From contig JBBDQV010000172.1 of assembly GCA_040905845.1 (NCBI GenBank), positions 1 through 19,785 on the forward strand: DNA of 19,785 nucleotides, read 5' to 3'. A model generated the notes under the pieces. It had not been told where the DNA came from. It was given only the letters and a program-made list of their open reading frames with translations, and did not search any database. Both the position numbers and the translations under genes were made by a program. Of this stretch, positions 7,591 to 15,710 are shown in pieces. The DNA is from VGDP01 sp040905845. GTDB taxonomy: Bacteria > Pseudomonadota > Alphaproteobacteria > SP197. Each line of letters opens with the position of its first letter. Positions within the stretch are counted from its first letter, which is position 1.

Positions 7591-8700
7591 TCAGCGCGCG
7601 CCCGCGTCGGGGAACACCGAGATGCACGACGGCTCGATGACCAGGGTCACGGGGGTTCCCGCGTCGGGCACGCCCGCCTGGCCCATGGCGAGCTGGAGCT
7701 GCACGTCCACCATGAACGGCGCCCGCTGGCCGATGTCGACGTTGATCCGCACGCTGTTGCCGTGGAAGAAGGATTCGAGCACCGTGCCGTCGATCCGATT
7801 GGCCGACGCAGGAGCCGGCGTCCCGCGCGCGACCAGCAGCGCCCTTTCCGGGCGCACCGCCAACTGGACCCGTGTCCCGCCGGCCGGCGCGAACCCGTTC
7901 GCTTCGGCGCGGACGCGCACCGGCCCGGCTTCGGCCACGATGAAGCCCGCCGCGGACTCGACCACGCGGGCCGCGACGATGTTGGACGTGCCGATGAAGT
8001 CGGCGACGTAGGGCGTCGCCGGATGGTCGTAGAGTTCGGCGGGGGTGCCCGATTGCACGATCCGCCCGCCGTCCATGACGATGACGCGGTCGGACATGAC
8101 CAGCGCCTCCTTCTGGTCGTGGGTGACCAGCACGAACGAGATGCCGAGCTTCTGGTGCAGGTGCTTCAGCTCCACCTGCATGGACTCGCGCAGCTTGACG
8201 TCGAGCGCCGACAAGGGCTCGTCCAGCAGCAGCACCTTGGGCCGGCGGATGATGGCGCGAGCCAGGCCGACGCGCTGCTTCTGCCCGCCCGAGAGCTGCG
8301 CCGGCATGGCGTCGATCTTGTCGAGCAGGTCGACCATGCGCAGCACGTCCTGCACCTTGCCGCGGATGTCCTCGCGGGCGACGCCGGCGATGCGCAGCCC
8401 GTAGCCGACGTTCTGCGCCACCGTCATGTGCGGAAACAGCGCGTAGTCCTGGAACACGGTGTTGACCGCCCGGCGATAGGGCGGGTCCTCGGTGACGTCG
8501 CGCCCGGCCAGCACGATGCGTCCCCGATCGGGCTCCTCGAACCCGGCGACCAGGCGGAGCGTCGTGGTCTTGCCGCACCCGGACGGCCCCAGAAGCGTGA
8601 CGAACTCGCCCTCACGCACGGCGAACGTCAAATCGTCGACCGCACGGATGCCGCCTGGGAACGTCTTCGTCAGATTGTGCAGCTCGATGATGTGGGACAT
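7591..8700 (-). CDS. ABC transporter ATP-binding protein, PotA-like
   Basis: Cytoplasmic ATPase of the importer, 369 residues from ATG 8700 (MSHIIELHNL). Walker A is GPSGCGKT (38-45), the Q-loop is in VFQDYALFP, the ABC signature is LSGGQ (136-140), Walker B is VLLLDEP (156-162) and the switch His is His194 (VTHDQ). The remaining ~140 residues form a TOBE-type regulatory domain (VRPERALLV), as in PotA/PotG. An in-frame GTG at 8739 would place the start inside the intergenic hairpin, so ATG 8700 is preferred although no strong ribosome site precedes it. Confidence 0.92.
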   Translation of the reverse strand: MSHIIELHNLTKTFPGGIRAVDDLTFAVREGEFVTLLGPSGCGKTTTLRLVAGFEEPDRGRIVLAGRDVTEDPPYRRAVNTVFQDYALFPHMTVAQNVGYGLRIAGVAREDIRGKVQDVLRMVDLLDKIDAMPAQLSGGQKQRVGLARAIIRRPKVLLLDEPLSALDVKLRESMQVELKHLHQKLGISFVLVTHDQKEALVMSDRVIVMDGGRIVQSGTPAELYDHPATPYVADFIGTSNIVAARVVESAAGFIVAEAGPVRVRAEANGFAPAGGTRVQLAVRPERALLVARGTPAPASANRIDGTVLESFFHGNSVRINVDIGQRAPFMVDVQLQLAMGQAGVPDAGTPVTLVIEPSCISVFPDAGAR

Positions 8701-8708
8701 GGCCAGAC

Positions 8709-8740
8709 GGTGCCGGGCGGGACCAGCCCCGCCCGGCACC
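8709..8740 (-). terminator. 13-bp perfect hairpin between binding-protein and ATPase genes
   Basis: GGTGCCGGGCGGG (8709-8721) pairs perfectly with 8728-8740 around a 6-base loop. It begins 12 bases after the binding-protein stop on the minus strand and ends 8 bases before the ATPase start. No T-run follows. In ABC operons such as malEFG, a stem-loop here stabilises the binding-protein mRNA and lowers downstream expression. That role is inferred here; the hairpin itself is seen directly. Confidence 0.65.
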
Positions 8741-8752
8741 TTGCTCGCGATC

Positions 8753-9799
8753 CTACTGGGCCGCCTTCACCGCGTTCCAGGTGTTGGTGTAGACCTCCAG
8801 CCGATCAGGGGTTTCCCACAACATCAATCGGTTGATGTAATCGACGTCGTCCTGGTGCAGGGCGACGAACTGTTCCGCCGACATGCACGCCTTGGCGGCG
8901 ACGGGATTCGCCGCCGAGTACCCGGTGACGTTGGCGACGCCGCACTGCCCGCCCTCCGTGACCGAATAATTGATCCATTCGTACGCGCAATCGACGTTGG
9001 GGCTGCCCTTGACGATCTGCCAGGAATCCATCCAGCCCTCGGCGTTCTCGGTCGGGATGAACTCCTTGACGGGGATACCCTGCTTCAGCAGCTCGGCGGA
9101 TTGGAAGCCGCCCCAGGTGTTTGAAATCCACACCTCGCCCGAGGCGAACAGGTTGACGAGCTCGCCGGCGGTGCCCCAGTACTTGCGGATCAAGGGTTTC
9201 TGCTCGATCAGCTTCTGTTTCGCGCGCTCCATGGCGGCGTCGTCGAGCGCGTAGATGTTCATGTCGCCGTTGAGCCGGGCCGCGACGTAGAGCGCGCTCT
9301 TGTCGTCCCACAGCGAGACCTTGCCGGCGTACTTCGGATCCCACAGCGCCGCGATCGAGGTCGGCTCCTCGGTGATCATGTCGGTGCGGTACATGAACGG
9401 GATCGAACCCCACGCCCATGGCACGCCCCACACCTTTCCGTCCATGTTGAGGCCCTTGGCGCTCCGGAACAGCTCGTAAATCTCACTGTAGCGGGCCACT
9501 CTCGAAATATCGATCGGCTCGACGAACCCGGACGCCGCGGTCACGGGCGCGGTGTCGATCGACGGCGTGATCAGGTCGTAGACCCCGCCGCCCGCCGCGA
9601 GCTTGGGTACGAAGTCGTCGTTCGAGCCGACATAGGTCGCGGTGACCTTGCAGCCGGACGCGGCCTCGAACGGGGCAACGTAGCTCGCGTCCGCGTAGCC
9701 CTCCCACACCAGCATGTTGAGCTCGCCCGCGTTGGCGAGCCCACCGGCGGCGGCACCGAACAGCAGCGCAAGACCGGCAACGCGTGCAATGGGCTTCAT
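8753..9799 (-). CDS. ABC transporter substrate-binding protein, PotD-like, with signal peptide
   Basis: Periplasmic ligand-binding protein, 348 residues from ATG 9799, which has AGGGAGG and AAAGGA just upstream. Residues 1-24 form a Sec signal peptide (VAGLALLFGAAAGG) with probable cleavage after ANA (22-24). The mature protein starts GELNMLVWEGYAD, the form usual in PotD/PotF-family proteins (periplasmic binding protein class II). It continues with YDLITPSIDT, GVPWAWGSIPFMYRTDM, ALWDPKYAGKVSLWDD and WEGYAD-type aromatic residues that could form an amine cage. The four conventional polyamine-binding residues cannot be mapped without a structure-based alignment. It is the first gene of the transporter block, with the ATPase gene behind a hairpin. 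The ligand could be any cationic or zwitterionic amine. Confidence 0.9.
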   Translation of the reverse strand: MKPIARVAGLALLFGAAAGGLANAGELNMLVWEGYADASYVAPFEAASGCKVTATYVGSNDDFVPKLAAGGGVYDLITPSIDTAPVTAASGFVEPIDISRVARYSEIYELFRSAKGLNMDGKVWGVPWAWGSIPFMYRTDMITEEPTSIAALWDPKYAGKVSLWDDKSALYVAARLNGDMNIYALDDAAMERAKQKLIEQKPLIRKYWGTAGELVNLFASGEVWISNTWGGFQSAELLKQGIPVKEFIPTENAEGWMDSWQIVKGSPNVDCAYEWINYSVTEGGQCGVANVTGYSAANPVAAKACMSAEQFVALHQDDVDYINRLMLWETPDRLEVYTNTWNAVKAAQ

Positions 9800-9935
9800 G
9801 TCCTTTAAGCCTCCCTCTTCCCTGGGTTTCGCGCTCGATTGGCGTGACCGGCGATCCCGGTCCACGGCACGTGAGCGCGACTATCGCAAGCGCCACGGCG
9901 GCCCGACAAGCGGAATCTCCGACGCCGGGCTCCGG
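9800..9935. other. 136-bp space inside the minus-strand operon
   Basis: Longest gap within the nine-gene run, between the M24 gene stop and the binding-protein start. It holds a small hairpin, ACCGG (9847-9851) with CCGGT (9857-9861), and the strong ribosome site of the binding protein. A secondary promoter for the transporter genes could be here; none is clear by eye. Confidence 0.35.
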
Positions 9936-11177
9936 CTACCAGAACAGGTGCGGCGTCTTGGTGATCTCGTCCACGCCCGTCTTGGTGATGATGAAGTTGG
10001 TCTCGAACACCGCCGTTCCGGCGGACTTGCTGGTGTAGAAGCCCTCGACGCTCGCCACCATGTTCTCCTCGAACACGTCGGCGTCGGTACACAGGCGCGG
10101 CTCGATGTAGGGGGCCTCCCACATGCAGCCGTTGCTGTGGCCGTAATAGGGCCAGTTGGTCTTGAGCACCTCGTTCGAGTAGCCCGACGCGAATGACAGC
10201 TTGTCGCCGAGCTCGCCCACGATCTTGACCTTCACGCCGGGGCGGATCGCCTTCATCAGCTCGTGCATGATGCCGACCATGGTCTCGACCAGGTGCTTCT
10301 GGTCGGCCTTGGGCTTGCCGCCGCACACCGCCGTGCGCCCCGGATCGAGCCAGTAGCCCTTGAGGATCGGCCCGTAGATGAAACCGTGCACGATATCGCC
10401 CCGCTTCGGCTTCTGCGTGCTGAAGCCGGTCAGCGGGTCGCTTTCGAGGTATTCGCTGACGCGGCCGTGGGAGATGGCCATCCGGTGCCACGCGCCGCCG
10501 CCCTCGAGCAGGATCTTGCCCGCCGCGCCGGCCGCTTCGCCCTCGGTCCTGCCGGCGATCAACGCCTCCATCATGGCGACGTGCGCCTTGGTGACGAGCG
10601 CGCCGGCCTCGCGGAACAGGGCGAGCTCGCGCTTGCTCTTGACGCGCCGGACGTCGCGCACGAGGTCGTCCTCGAAGGCCCATTCGACCTTGGGCAGATA
10701 GTCCTTGAGCTGCTCCCAGTACTTCGCCGGCAGTGTGTCGGAGCCGACGAACGCGACCTTTCCCTTGGGTTTGCGCTTCCTGAGCGCGTCGGCGACGCCC
10801 TTGATCGGATCGTAAAGTCCGTGGAACCGATCGGTGGCGATGATGTCGAAGCGCGCTTCGGCTTCGTCGGTGACCAGCTCGGGGACTTGGCCGGGCTGGA
10901 GGATCAGCCCGCTGTAGCTGCGCCCGTTCCACAGCACGGTGTCGGGCTCCTGGCCCGAGTGGGTCGAGAAGAAGTTGGCGAGGTAGAGCATGTCGCCGGC
11001 GCGCTCGTAGACGCCCGAGGTCTTGCCCCACACGACGGCCAGCTCGTAACCCTTGCGCTCCATCGCGTCATGGACGCGTTGCCAGCGCGCCTCGTACTCC
11101 TCGAGCGGGAAAGGCCGGAACGGCGAGGCCGGCTCCAGCTTGTCGCGTGCCACCGTCACCTTGGTCCTCGCCTTCAT
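9936..11177 (-). CDS. M24-family (pita-bread fold) protein with one altered metal ligand
   Basis: 413 residues related to Xaa-Pro aminopeptidases and creatinase-type hydrolases. There is an N-terminal creatinase-like domain (to about 170) and a C-terminal M24 domain. Compared with the five usual metal ligands, the second Asp is present (Asp278, YWLDPGRT), as are His347 (GHSNG), Glu378 (SVEGF) and Glu392 (VFETN). The first Asp, eleven residues before Asp278, is Ile267, and the usual HExP is WEAP. A canonical two-metal peptidase is therefore unlikely; a creatinase-like or specialised amidohydrolase is more likely. The start at 11177 has AGGGAGGG about 8 bp upstream. The gene lies 37 bp after the DadA-like oxidase and before the transporter. 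The substrate is unknown. Confidence 0.82.
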   Translation of the reverse strand: MKARTKVTVARDKLEPASPFRPFPLEEYEARWQRVHDAMERKGYELAVVWGKTSGVYERAGDMLYLANFFSTHSGQEPDTVLWNGRSYSGLILQPGQVPELVTDEAEARFDIIATDRFHGLYDPIKGVADALRKRKPKGKVAFVGSDTLPAKYWEQLKDYLPKVEWAFEDDLVRDVRRVKSKRELALFREAGALVTKAHVAMMEALIAGRTEGEAAGAAGKILLEGGGAWHRMAISHGRVSEYLESDPLTGFSTQKPKRGDIVHGFIYGPILKGYWLDPGRTAVCGGKPKADQKHLVETMVGIMHELMKAIRPGVKVKIVGELGDKLSFASGYSNEVLKTNWPYYGHSNGCMWEAPYIEPRLCTDADVFEENMVASVEGFYTSKSAGTAVFETNFIITKTGVDEITKTPHLFW

Positions 11178-11214
11178 GGGTGCTGCCCTCCCTGTGTCTC
11201 TTGCGGTCCGAACT

Positions 11215-12534
11215 CTACCGCTCCGCGTGGGCGCGCCATAGGTCGAGCGCGAAGCGCGCCTCGACGCCGATGTCGAGGAACGGCCGCGGCGGCAGCGCCG
11301 CCGGCGTGCCCAGGGCCTCCATGTCCGCGATCATCGGGTTGTCCTGCCCGCTCGCCATGTCGGCGACGAGGGTGCCCGCGATCGTTCCCTTGGTGACGCC
11401 GACGGCGTTCTGGCACACCGCCGCGTACATGCCGGGACCGACCTTGCCGAACCCCGGCGCGGTGTTGCGCGACAGGCAGACGAACCCGGTCCACGTATGC
11501 TCCATGGTCACGGCGGGCAGCATGGGGAAACGGCGGCGGAAAGCCGCCTGATGCAGCCGCCGGGCGGCGGAGCGATCGGCGTCGGAACGGCGCAGGCTCG
11601 GCGCGTAGGTGATGCGCTGGCGAATCAGGATGCGGCGATCCTGGGTCAATCGCATGGTGGCGCCGGCGAAGGCGTTGGCCGGCGTCAGCCCCCACTCCTC
11701 GACGCCGCCGAGCGCGCGCCACTCGGCCTCGGTCAGCGGCCGGGTCAGGCTCGCGTGCGCGGCGAAGCGCAGCAGCTTGCCGCGGAACGCGCCGAACTGA
11801 TCGGCGAGCCCGTTGGTGGCGATGATCAAGGTCGGCGCGAAGACCGAGCCCTTGGGCGTCTCCAGCCTGACGCCGTTGTCGTGGGACCAGCGAACGACCG
11901 GTGCGCGCTCGTGGAGCGTGACGTTGTCGGGCAGGCACTCGGCCAGGCCGCGGTTCAGCGCGGCCGGGTTCATCAGCACGCAGCCCGGCGTGTGGACGGC
12001 GGCGTGGTAGTAGGGCGTGCCGAGCTCACGGGTCAGCGCGTCGCGGTCGAGCCAGCGATAGGGCTCGCCCAAGGCTTCGAGCTCGCGCGCGAACGGCTCG
12101 AGGATCCTCGCCCGGCCCCACGGCGAGACCGCCGCGTGGTATTTGCCGCGCCGGCTCCACTGGCACGCGATCCCGGCCGAGGTGACGCTCGCCTCCAGGA
12201 TTTCGATCGCGGCCCGGCTCAGCTTCATAGTGCGCCGCGAGCCCTCGAGCTCATCGAGCGAGGAGCCGACGTTGTGCGGCAGGTCGATGGCGAACCCCGA
12301 GTTGCGGCCCGAGGCGCCCTCGCCGACCTCCTGGGCCTCCAGCAGCACGACCCGGTCGTTCGGACGGTTCCGGGCGAGCCTGCGGGCCGCGGCGAGGCCG
12401 GCGAAACCGGCGCCGACCACCGCCCAGTCGGCGCGCACGTCGCCGGTCAGCGGCGGCCTCGGCTCGCGCCGTGGCAGGATGCGCGACCAGCCGTTGGTCG
12501 CGTCGTCCGAGGGAAGCAGGCGGACGTCCGGCAT
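11215..12534 (-). CDS. FAD-dependent amino acid/amine oxidase, DadA/PuuB-like
   Basis: 439 residues of the glycine/D-amino-acid oxidase (DAO) family, which oxidises C-N bonds of amines or amino acids with FAD. The dinucleotide motif GAGFAG is at 41-46 after a ~35-residue leader (SRILPRREPRPPL), with LLEAQEVGEGASGRNSGF (64-81), typical of PuuB and related oxidases. A long substrate domain follows, then the C-terminal FAD contact AVGVTKGTIAGTLVADMASG. There is no signal peptide. It starts 9 bp after the DgcA-like gene. With the GS-like ligase and PotABCD genes in the same operon, oxidation of a gamma-glutamyl-amine (PuuB role) is possible, but sarcosine or another N-methyl amino acid would fit equally well. 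Confidence 0.87.
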   Translation of the reverse strand: MPDVRLLPSDDATNGWSRILPRREPRPPLTGDVRADWAVVGAGFAGLAAARRLARNRPNDRVVLLEAQEVGEGASGRNSGFAIDLPHNVGSSLDELEGSRRTMKLSRAAIEILEASVTSAGIACQWSRRGKYHAAVSPWGRARILEPFARELEALGEPYRWLDRDALTRELGTPYYHAAVHTPGCVLMNPAALNRGLAECLPDNVTLHERAPVVRWSHDNGVRLETPKGSVFAPTLIIATNGLADQFGAFRGKLLRFAAHASLTRPLTEAEWRALGGVEEWGLTPANAFAGATMRLTQDRRILIRQRITYAPSLRRSDADRSAARRLHQAAFRRRFPMLPAVTMEHTWTGFVCLSRNTAPGFGKVGPGMYAAVCQNAVGVTKGTIAGTLVADMASGQDNPMIADMEALGTPAALPPRPFLDIGVEARFALDLWRAHAER

Positions 12535-12543
12535 CGAGCGGAC

Positions 12544-14502
12544 TCAGACCGCCGTCCCCGCCTTGAGGCCTTCGAGCACCGCCTCCTCGGCGGTGCGCGG
12601 CGCGACGCAGTCCCCGGCGAGCAGCACCTCGCCGTCCCAGCCCTCCAGCTCCTCCTCCAGGGTCGTCACCGGCTCGTGGCCGAGCGACGTCACCAGGGTA
12701 TCGGCGCCTTCGCAGATGATCGGCGCGCCGCTGGTCACGTGTTGAAGGATCACGGCTTCCTTCTCGACCCCGGCGACGCGGGCGTAGGGAATGATCTCGA
12801 CGCCGAGCCCGTGCAGCACGCCGACCCAGTGATCGCGCGTGTACATCTGGATCGTCTGCCCCGCCATGGTACCGTTGACGGCGAGGCGGACGCGGCAGCC
12901 GGCGCGCGCCAGCCGCTCGGAAAGCCCGAGCCCGATCCAGTCGCAGCGCCAGTCGGCGACGACGACGCCCGCGCCGACGTTGACCTCGTCGCGCAGAACT
13001 TGCCAGGCGTCGACCACGTGGCCGTCCTCGGCGCCCAGGATGACCGGGTGGCGCGGCAGCGCTCCGGTCGCGACGATCACGGCATCGGGCCGCTCGCGCT
13101 CGACGAGCGCGCGATCGACCGCCGTTCCCTTGACCACCCGCACGCGAGCGAGCTCGAGCTCGCGGGCGAGGTTCGTGACGAGGCCGCCGAACTCCGCCCG
13201 GCGCGGCAGGAGCTGCGCCAGCAGCGCCTGGCCGCCCAGGCGCGCCGACGCCTCGTGGAGCGTCACGTCGTGGCCGCGCGCGGCGGCGACCGCCGCGGCC
13301 TTCATGCCGGCCGGCCCGCCGCCCGCGACGAAAACTCGCTTGCGCCGGACGATCGGCGCCCGGCGGCCATAGCTCCGCTCGCGCCCGGTCTCGGGGTGCT
13401 GGATGCACGAGATGCCATGGCCCGCCTGCATGTGGCCGATGCAGGCCTGGTTGCAGCCGATGCACGCGCGGATGTCGTCGAGCCGCCCCGCCTGCGCCTT
13501 GCTGGGCATATCGGGGTCCGCGATCATCGCCCGCGTCATGCCGCACATGTCGGCGTCCCCGGCGGCGAGAATTCGTTCGGCGATTTGTGGCTGGTTGATG
13601 CGCCCGGCGACGAGCACGGGGCGAGTCAGCGCGGCCCTGACCCGTGCGGCGAACGGCGCGACATACCCGGTCTCGACGAACATCGGCGGCACGACGTGCA
13701 CCGAGCCCTTGAGCCCGGCCATCGACCCGGCGATGACGTTGACGTAGTCGAGCGCGCCGTGACGGTCGAGCGCGCGGCAGACTTCGACCACCCGGTCGGG
13801 GGTCAGCCCGTCCTCGTCCATCTCGTCGCCCGAGATGCGCACGCCGACGATCACCCGCTCGCCCACCGTCGCGCGCACCGCCTCCAGGATTTCGCGCAGG
13901 AACCGGAGCCGGTTGTCGTCCGAGCCGCCGTAGGCGTCGGCGCGCCGATTGACCAGGGGGTTGAGGAACTGGGCCGGCAAGAGTCCGTGGCTCGCCAGAA
14001 CCTCGACGCCGTCGAGCCCGGCCCTGGCCATGCGCCCCGCCGCCTCGCCGTAGCCCTGGACGACCTCGCGCACCATGCGCGTCGGCATGGCGCGCGGCAT
14101 GATGTGATGGCGTTCGTCAGGCGTCACCGAGGCCGAGTAGGCGACCGGCAGGCTGCCGTCGATCGAGCCGCCCATGACCCGGCCGGAGTGCGAGAGCTGG
14201 CCGAACACGGCGCAGCCGTGGGCGTGGACGGCGTCGGCCACGCGGCGATAGCCGGGAATGATCTCATCGCTCGTCGCGTTGAGCGCGAGGCCGCTGGCGA
14301 CGCCCGAGGCGTGGACGCGCGCGGCCTCGGTGATGATCAGCCCGGCGCCGCCGGCGGCGCGCGCCTCGTGATAGGCGACCATGTCGTCGGTGGGCAGGCC
14401 GCCCGCGACCAGCATGGTCATGTGACCGGTCGAGAAGATGCGGTTGCGGAACGTCGCCGCCCGCATGGTCAGCGGCGCGAACAGGTGCGGAAAGCCCGTC
14501 AC
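12544..14502 (-). CDS. FMN/Fe-S/FAD oxidoreductase of the TMADH/2,4-dienoyl-CoA reductase family, DgcA/StcD-like
   Basis: 652 residues. The N-terminal ~340 residues are an Old Yellow Enzyme-type TIM barrel (FSTGHMTM, GQLSHSGR at 101-108, SHGLLPAQFLNPLVNRR, YGGSDDNRLRF). The 4Fe-4S cysteines follow: Cys347, Cys350, Cys354 and Cys366. An FAD/NAD domain begins at VAGGGPAGM (392-400). This is the layout of trimethylamine dehydrogenase, dimethylglycine demethylase DgcA and N-methylproline demethylase StcD. There is no Cys near residue 27, where TMADH binds FMN covalently, so FMN is probably not covalently attached. The GTG start at 14502 overlaps the upstream stop (GTGA). With sarcosine oxidase nearby, N-demethylation of a methylated amino acid or betaine is the favoured role. 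A true 2,4-dienoyl-CoA reductase is less likely, because no fatty acid gene is near. Confidence 0.85.
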   Translation of the reverse strand: MTGFPHLFAPLTMRAATFRNRIFSTGHMTMLVAGGLPTDDMVAYHEARAAGGAGLIITEAARVHASGVASGLALNATSDEIIPGYRRVADAVHAHGCAVFGQLSHSGRVMGGSIDGSLPVAYSASVTPDERHHIMPRAMPTRMVREVVQGYGEAAGRMARAGLDGVEVLASHGLLPAQFLNPLVNRRADAYGGSDDNRLRFLREILEAVRATVGERVIVGVRISGDEMDEDGLTPDRVVEVCRALDRHGALDYVNVIAGSMAGLKGSVHVVPPMFVETGYVAPFAARVRAALTRPVLVAGRINQPQIAERILAAGDADMCGMTRAMIADPDMPSKAQAGRLDDIRACIGCNQACIGHMQAGHGISCIQHPETGRERSYGRRAPIVRRKRVFVAGGGPAGMKAAAVAAARGHDVTLHEASARLGGQALLAQLLPRRAEFGGLVTNLARELELARVRVVKGTAVDRALVERERPDAVIVATGALPRHPVILGAEDGHVVDAWQVLRDEVNVGAGVVVADWRCDWIGLGLSERLARAGCRVRLAVNGTMAGQTIQMYTRDHWVGVLHGLGVEIIPYARVAGVEKEAVILQHVTSGAPIICEGADTLVTSLGHEPVTTLEEELEGWDGEVLLAGDCVAPRTAEEAVLEGLKAGTAV

Positions 14503-15710
14503 ACGACCACCAGGGTGCGCGGCAGCTTCGACATGACCTTCAGTCCTGCATTGGTCATCTCGAGCGTGTCGATGTAGGCGCAGCCGCTTCCCCCGGGCCA
14601 GTTTTCCCAGACGTCGAACTGGTTCTCGAAGTTGAAGAACATGCCCGGCACCAGGGGCCGGTCGGGCGTGCCCGCGCGCGGCTCGACCCAGAAGGTGCCG
14701 CACCAGTCGGGCGGCAGGGCGATGCCTTGGTTGTAGCCGCCGACCCACCAGACGTACTTGCGCAGCCCAACCTCGTCGATTTGGCGCTCGCCGACCTTGG
14801 CCGCCTTGCTCCACGGATCGCCCGGTTTGACCTCCCTGACGATGGCGTCGATGCAGCCGGCCGACTTGTTCATCAGGTCGACCCAGCGCTTGTCGGGCTC
14901 GCCCAGCGAGAACGTCCGGTTGACGTTGACGTGGTAGCGATGCAGCGAGCCGCAGAAGTCGACGAAGACCAGGTCGCCGCGCTTGATTTTGCGGTGCTGG
15001 GCCGGGCCGTGGTGGGTGCCGGCGCGCGGGCCCGAGCCAATCATGGACCGGATGCCCGGGTAGCCGCCGCCGTTGCGCATCAGCGAGCCCATGATCACGG
15101 CCTCGAGCTCGGTCTCCATGACGCCCGGCGCGATCGCGTCGCGCGCGGCCGCCATGGCCTCGTCGGCGATCGAGGCGGCGCGGCGCATCACCTCGATCTC
15201 GCGCGCCGACTTGACCAGGCGCAGCTCCTCGACGAGCTGGTTGCCGTCGGCGATCGCGGCGCCGCCGTCGCCCAGCGCCTTGGCCAGCGCGTCCATGACC
15301 GTGGCGTGGGGCGAGTGGCTCCACGGCTGCAGCGCGACGTGCCCCTTTCCGAGCCCGCGCGCCGCGATCTCCTTGGCGATCAGCTTGATGTGATCGGCCA
15401 CGTCGCCACGTTGGAACCAGGTCGCCTCGGGGATCGCCGGCGTGGTCGAGACGATCGTGACGTGCGCGGCGCCGTCGAAAAACACCGTGTCATCGCGATC
15501 GGCGCGCACCAGAAGCCCGGTCAGGTTGCGCAGGTGGTACCAGATCATGTCGTAGCCGGTGAGCCAGGTGAGGTCGGCCGGGATCGTCACGTAGATCGCG
15601 TCGATCTTCCTTTCGGCCATCGCCTTGCGCACGCGCGCGCGGCGCGCGGCGTACTCCTCGGGCGGGAAGGGCTGCGGCCAGTCGACCTGCTCGCGGAGAT
15701 ACGTTTGCAT
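14499..15710 (-). CDS. M24-family hydrolase-like protein, DoeA (ectoine hydrolase)-like subgroup
   Basis: 403 residues, first gene of the minus-strand operon. The N-terminal creatinase domain starts FPPEEYAARRARVRKAM and has LTWLTGYD. The M24 domain starts near residue 170. Of the usual five ligands, Asp251 (FVDFCG), Glu362 (FNFENQ) and Glu384 (DTLEMT) remain. The second Asp is Asn262 (RYHVNVNRT) and the His of GHxxG is Asn327 (GYNQGIALPPDW). As I recall, the GYxxG-PPDW and RYH-RT patterns also occur in ectoine hydrolase DoeA/EutD and its relatives, which are not canonical metallopeptidases. The EctC homologue across the divergent promoter makes a cyclic-amidine or N-acyl substrate attractive, but DoeB, DoeC and DoeD are absent. 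The start has GGAG upstream. The family is sure, the subgroup moderately so. Confidence 0.8.
   Translation of the reverse strand: MQTYLREQVDWPQPFPPEEYAARRARVRKAMAERKIDAIYVTIPADLTWLTGYDMIWYHLRNLTGLLVRADRDDTVFFDGAAHVTIVSTTPAIPEATWFQRGDVADHIKLIAKEIAARGLGKGHVALQPWSHSPHATVMDALAKALGDGGAAIADGNQLVEELRLVKSAREIEVMRRAASIADEAMAAARDAIAPGVMETELEAVIMGSLMRNGGGYPGIRSMIGSGPRAGTHHGPAQHRKIKRGDLVFVDFCGSLHRYHVNVNRTFSLGEPDKRWVDLMNKSAGCIDAIVREVKPGDPWSKAAKVGERQIDEVGLRKYVWWVGGYNQGIALPPDWCGTFWVEPRAGTPDRPLVPGMFFNFENQFDVWENWPGGSGCAYIDTLEMTNAGLKVMSKLPRTLVVV

Noticed and set aside
5867..8578. Apparent N-terminal extension of the GS-like protein, running in one frame through the permease and ATPase region.
   Set aside because: The true GS-like start is the GTG at 5866 with a ribosome site. 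The upstream frame is Arg/Pro-rich and shadows well-supported genes in another frame.
5851..8835. Long open plus-strand frame opposite the transporter genes.
   Set aside because: It is low-complexity, charged sequence and lies antisense to clear ATPase and permease genes.
11497..14577. Very long open plus-strand frame (over 1000 codons) opposite the DadA-like and DgcA-like genes.
   Set aside because: Its product is Arg/His/Ala/Asp-rich with no recognisable domain, while the minus strand encodes two complete enzymes with all expected motifs. Such antisense frames are common in GC-rich DNA.
14499..15710. Possible creatinase (creatine to sarcosine and urea), attractive because of the nearby sarcosine oxidase.
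   Set aside because: The residue corresponding to creatinase Glu262 (before RT) is Asn here and the overall motifs fit DoeA-like proteins better. The link to sarcosine is suggestive only.
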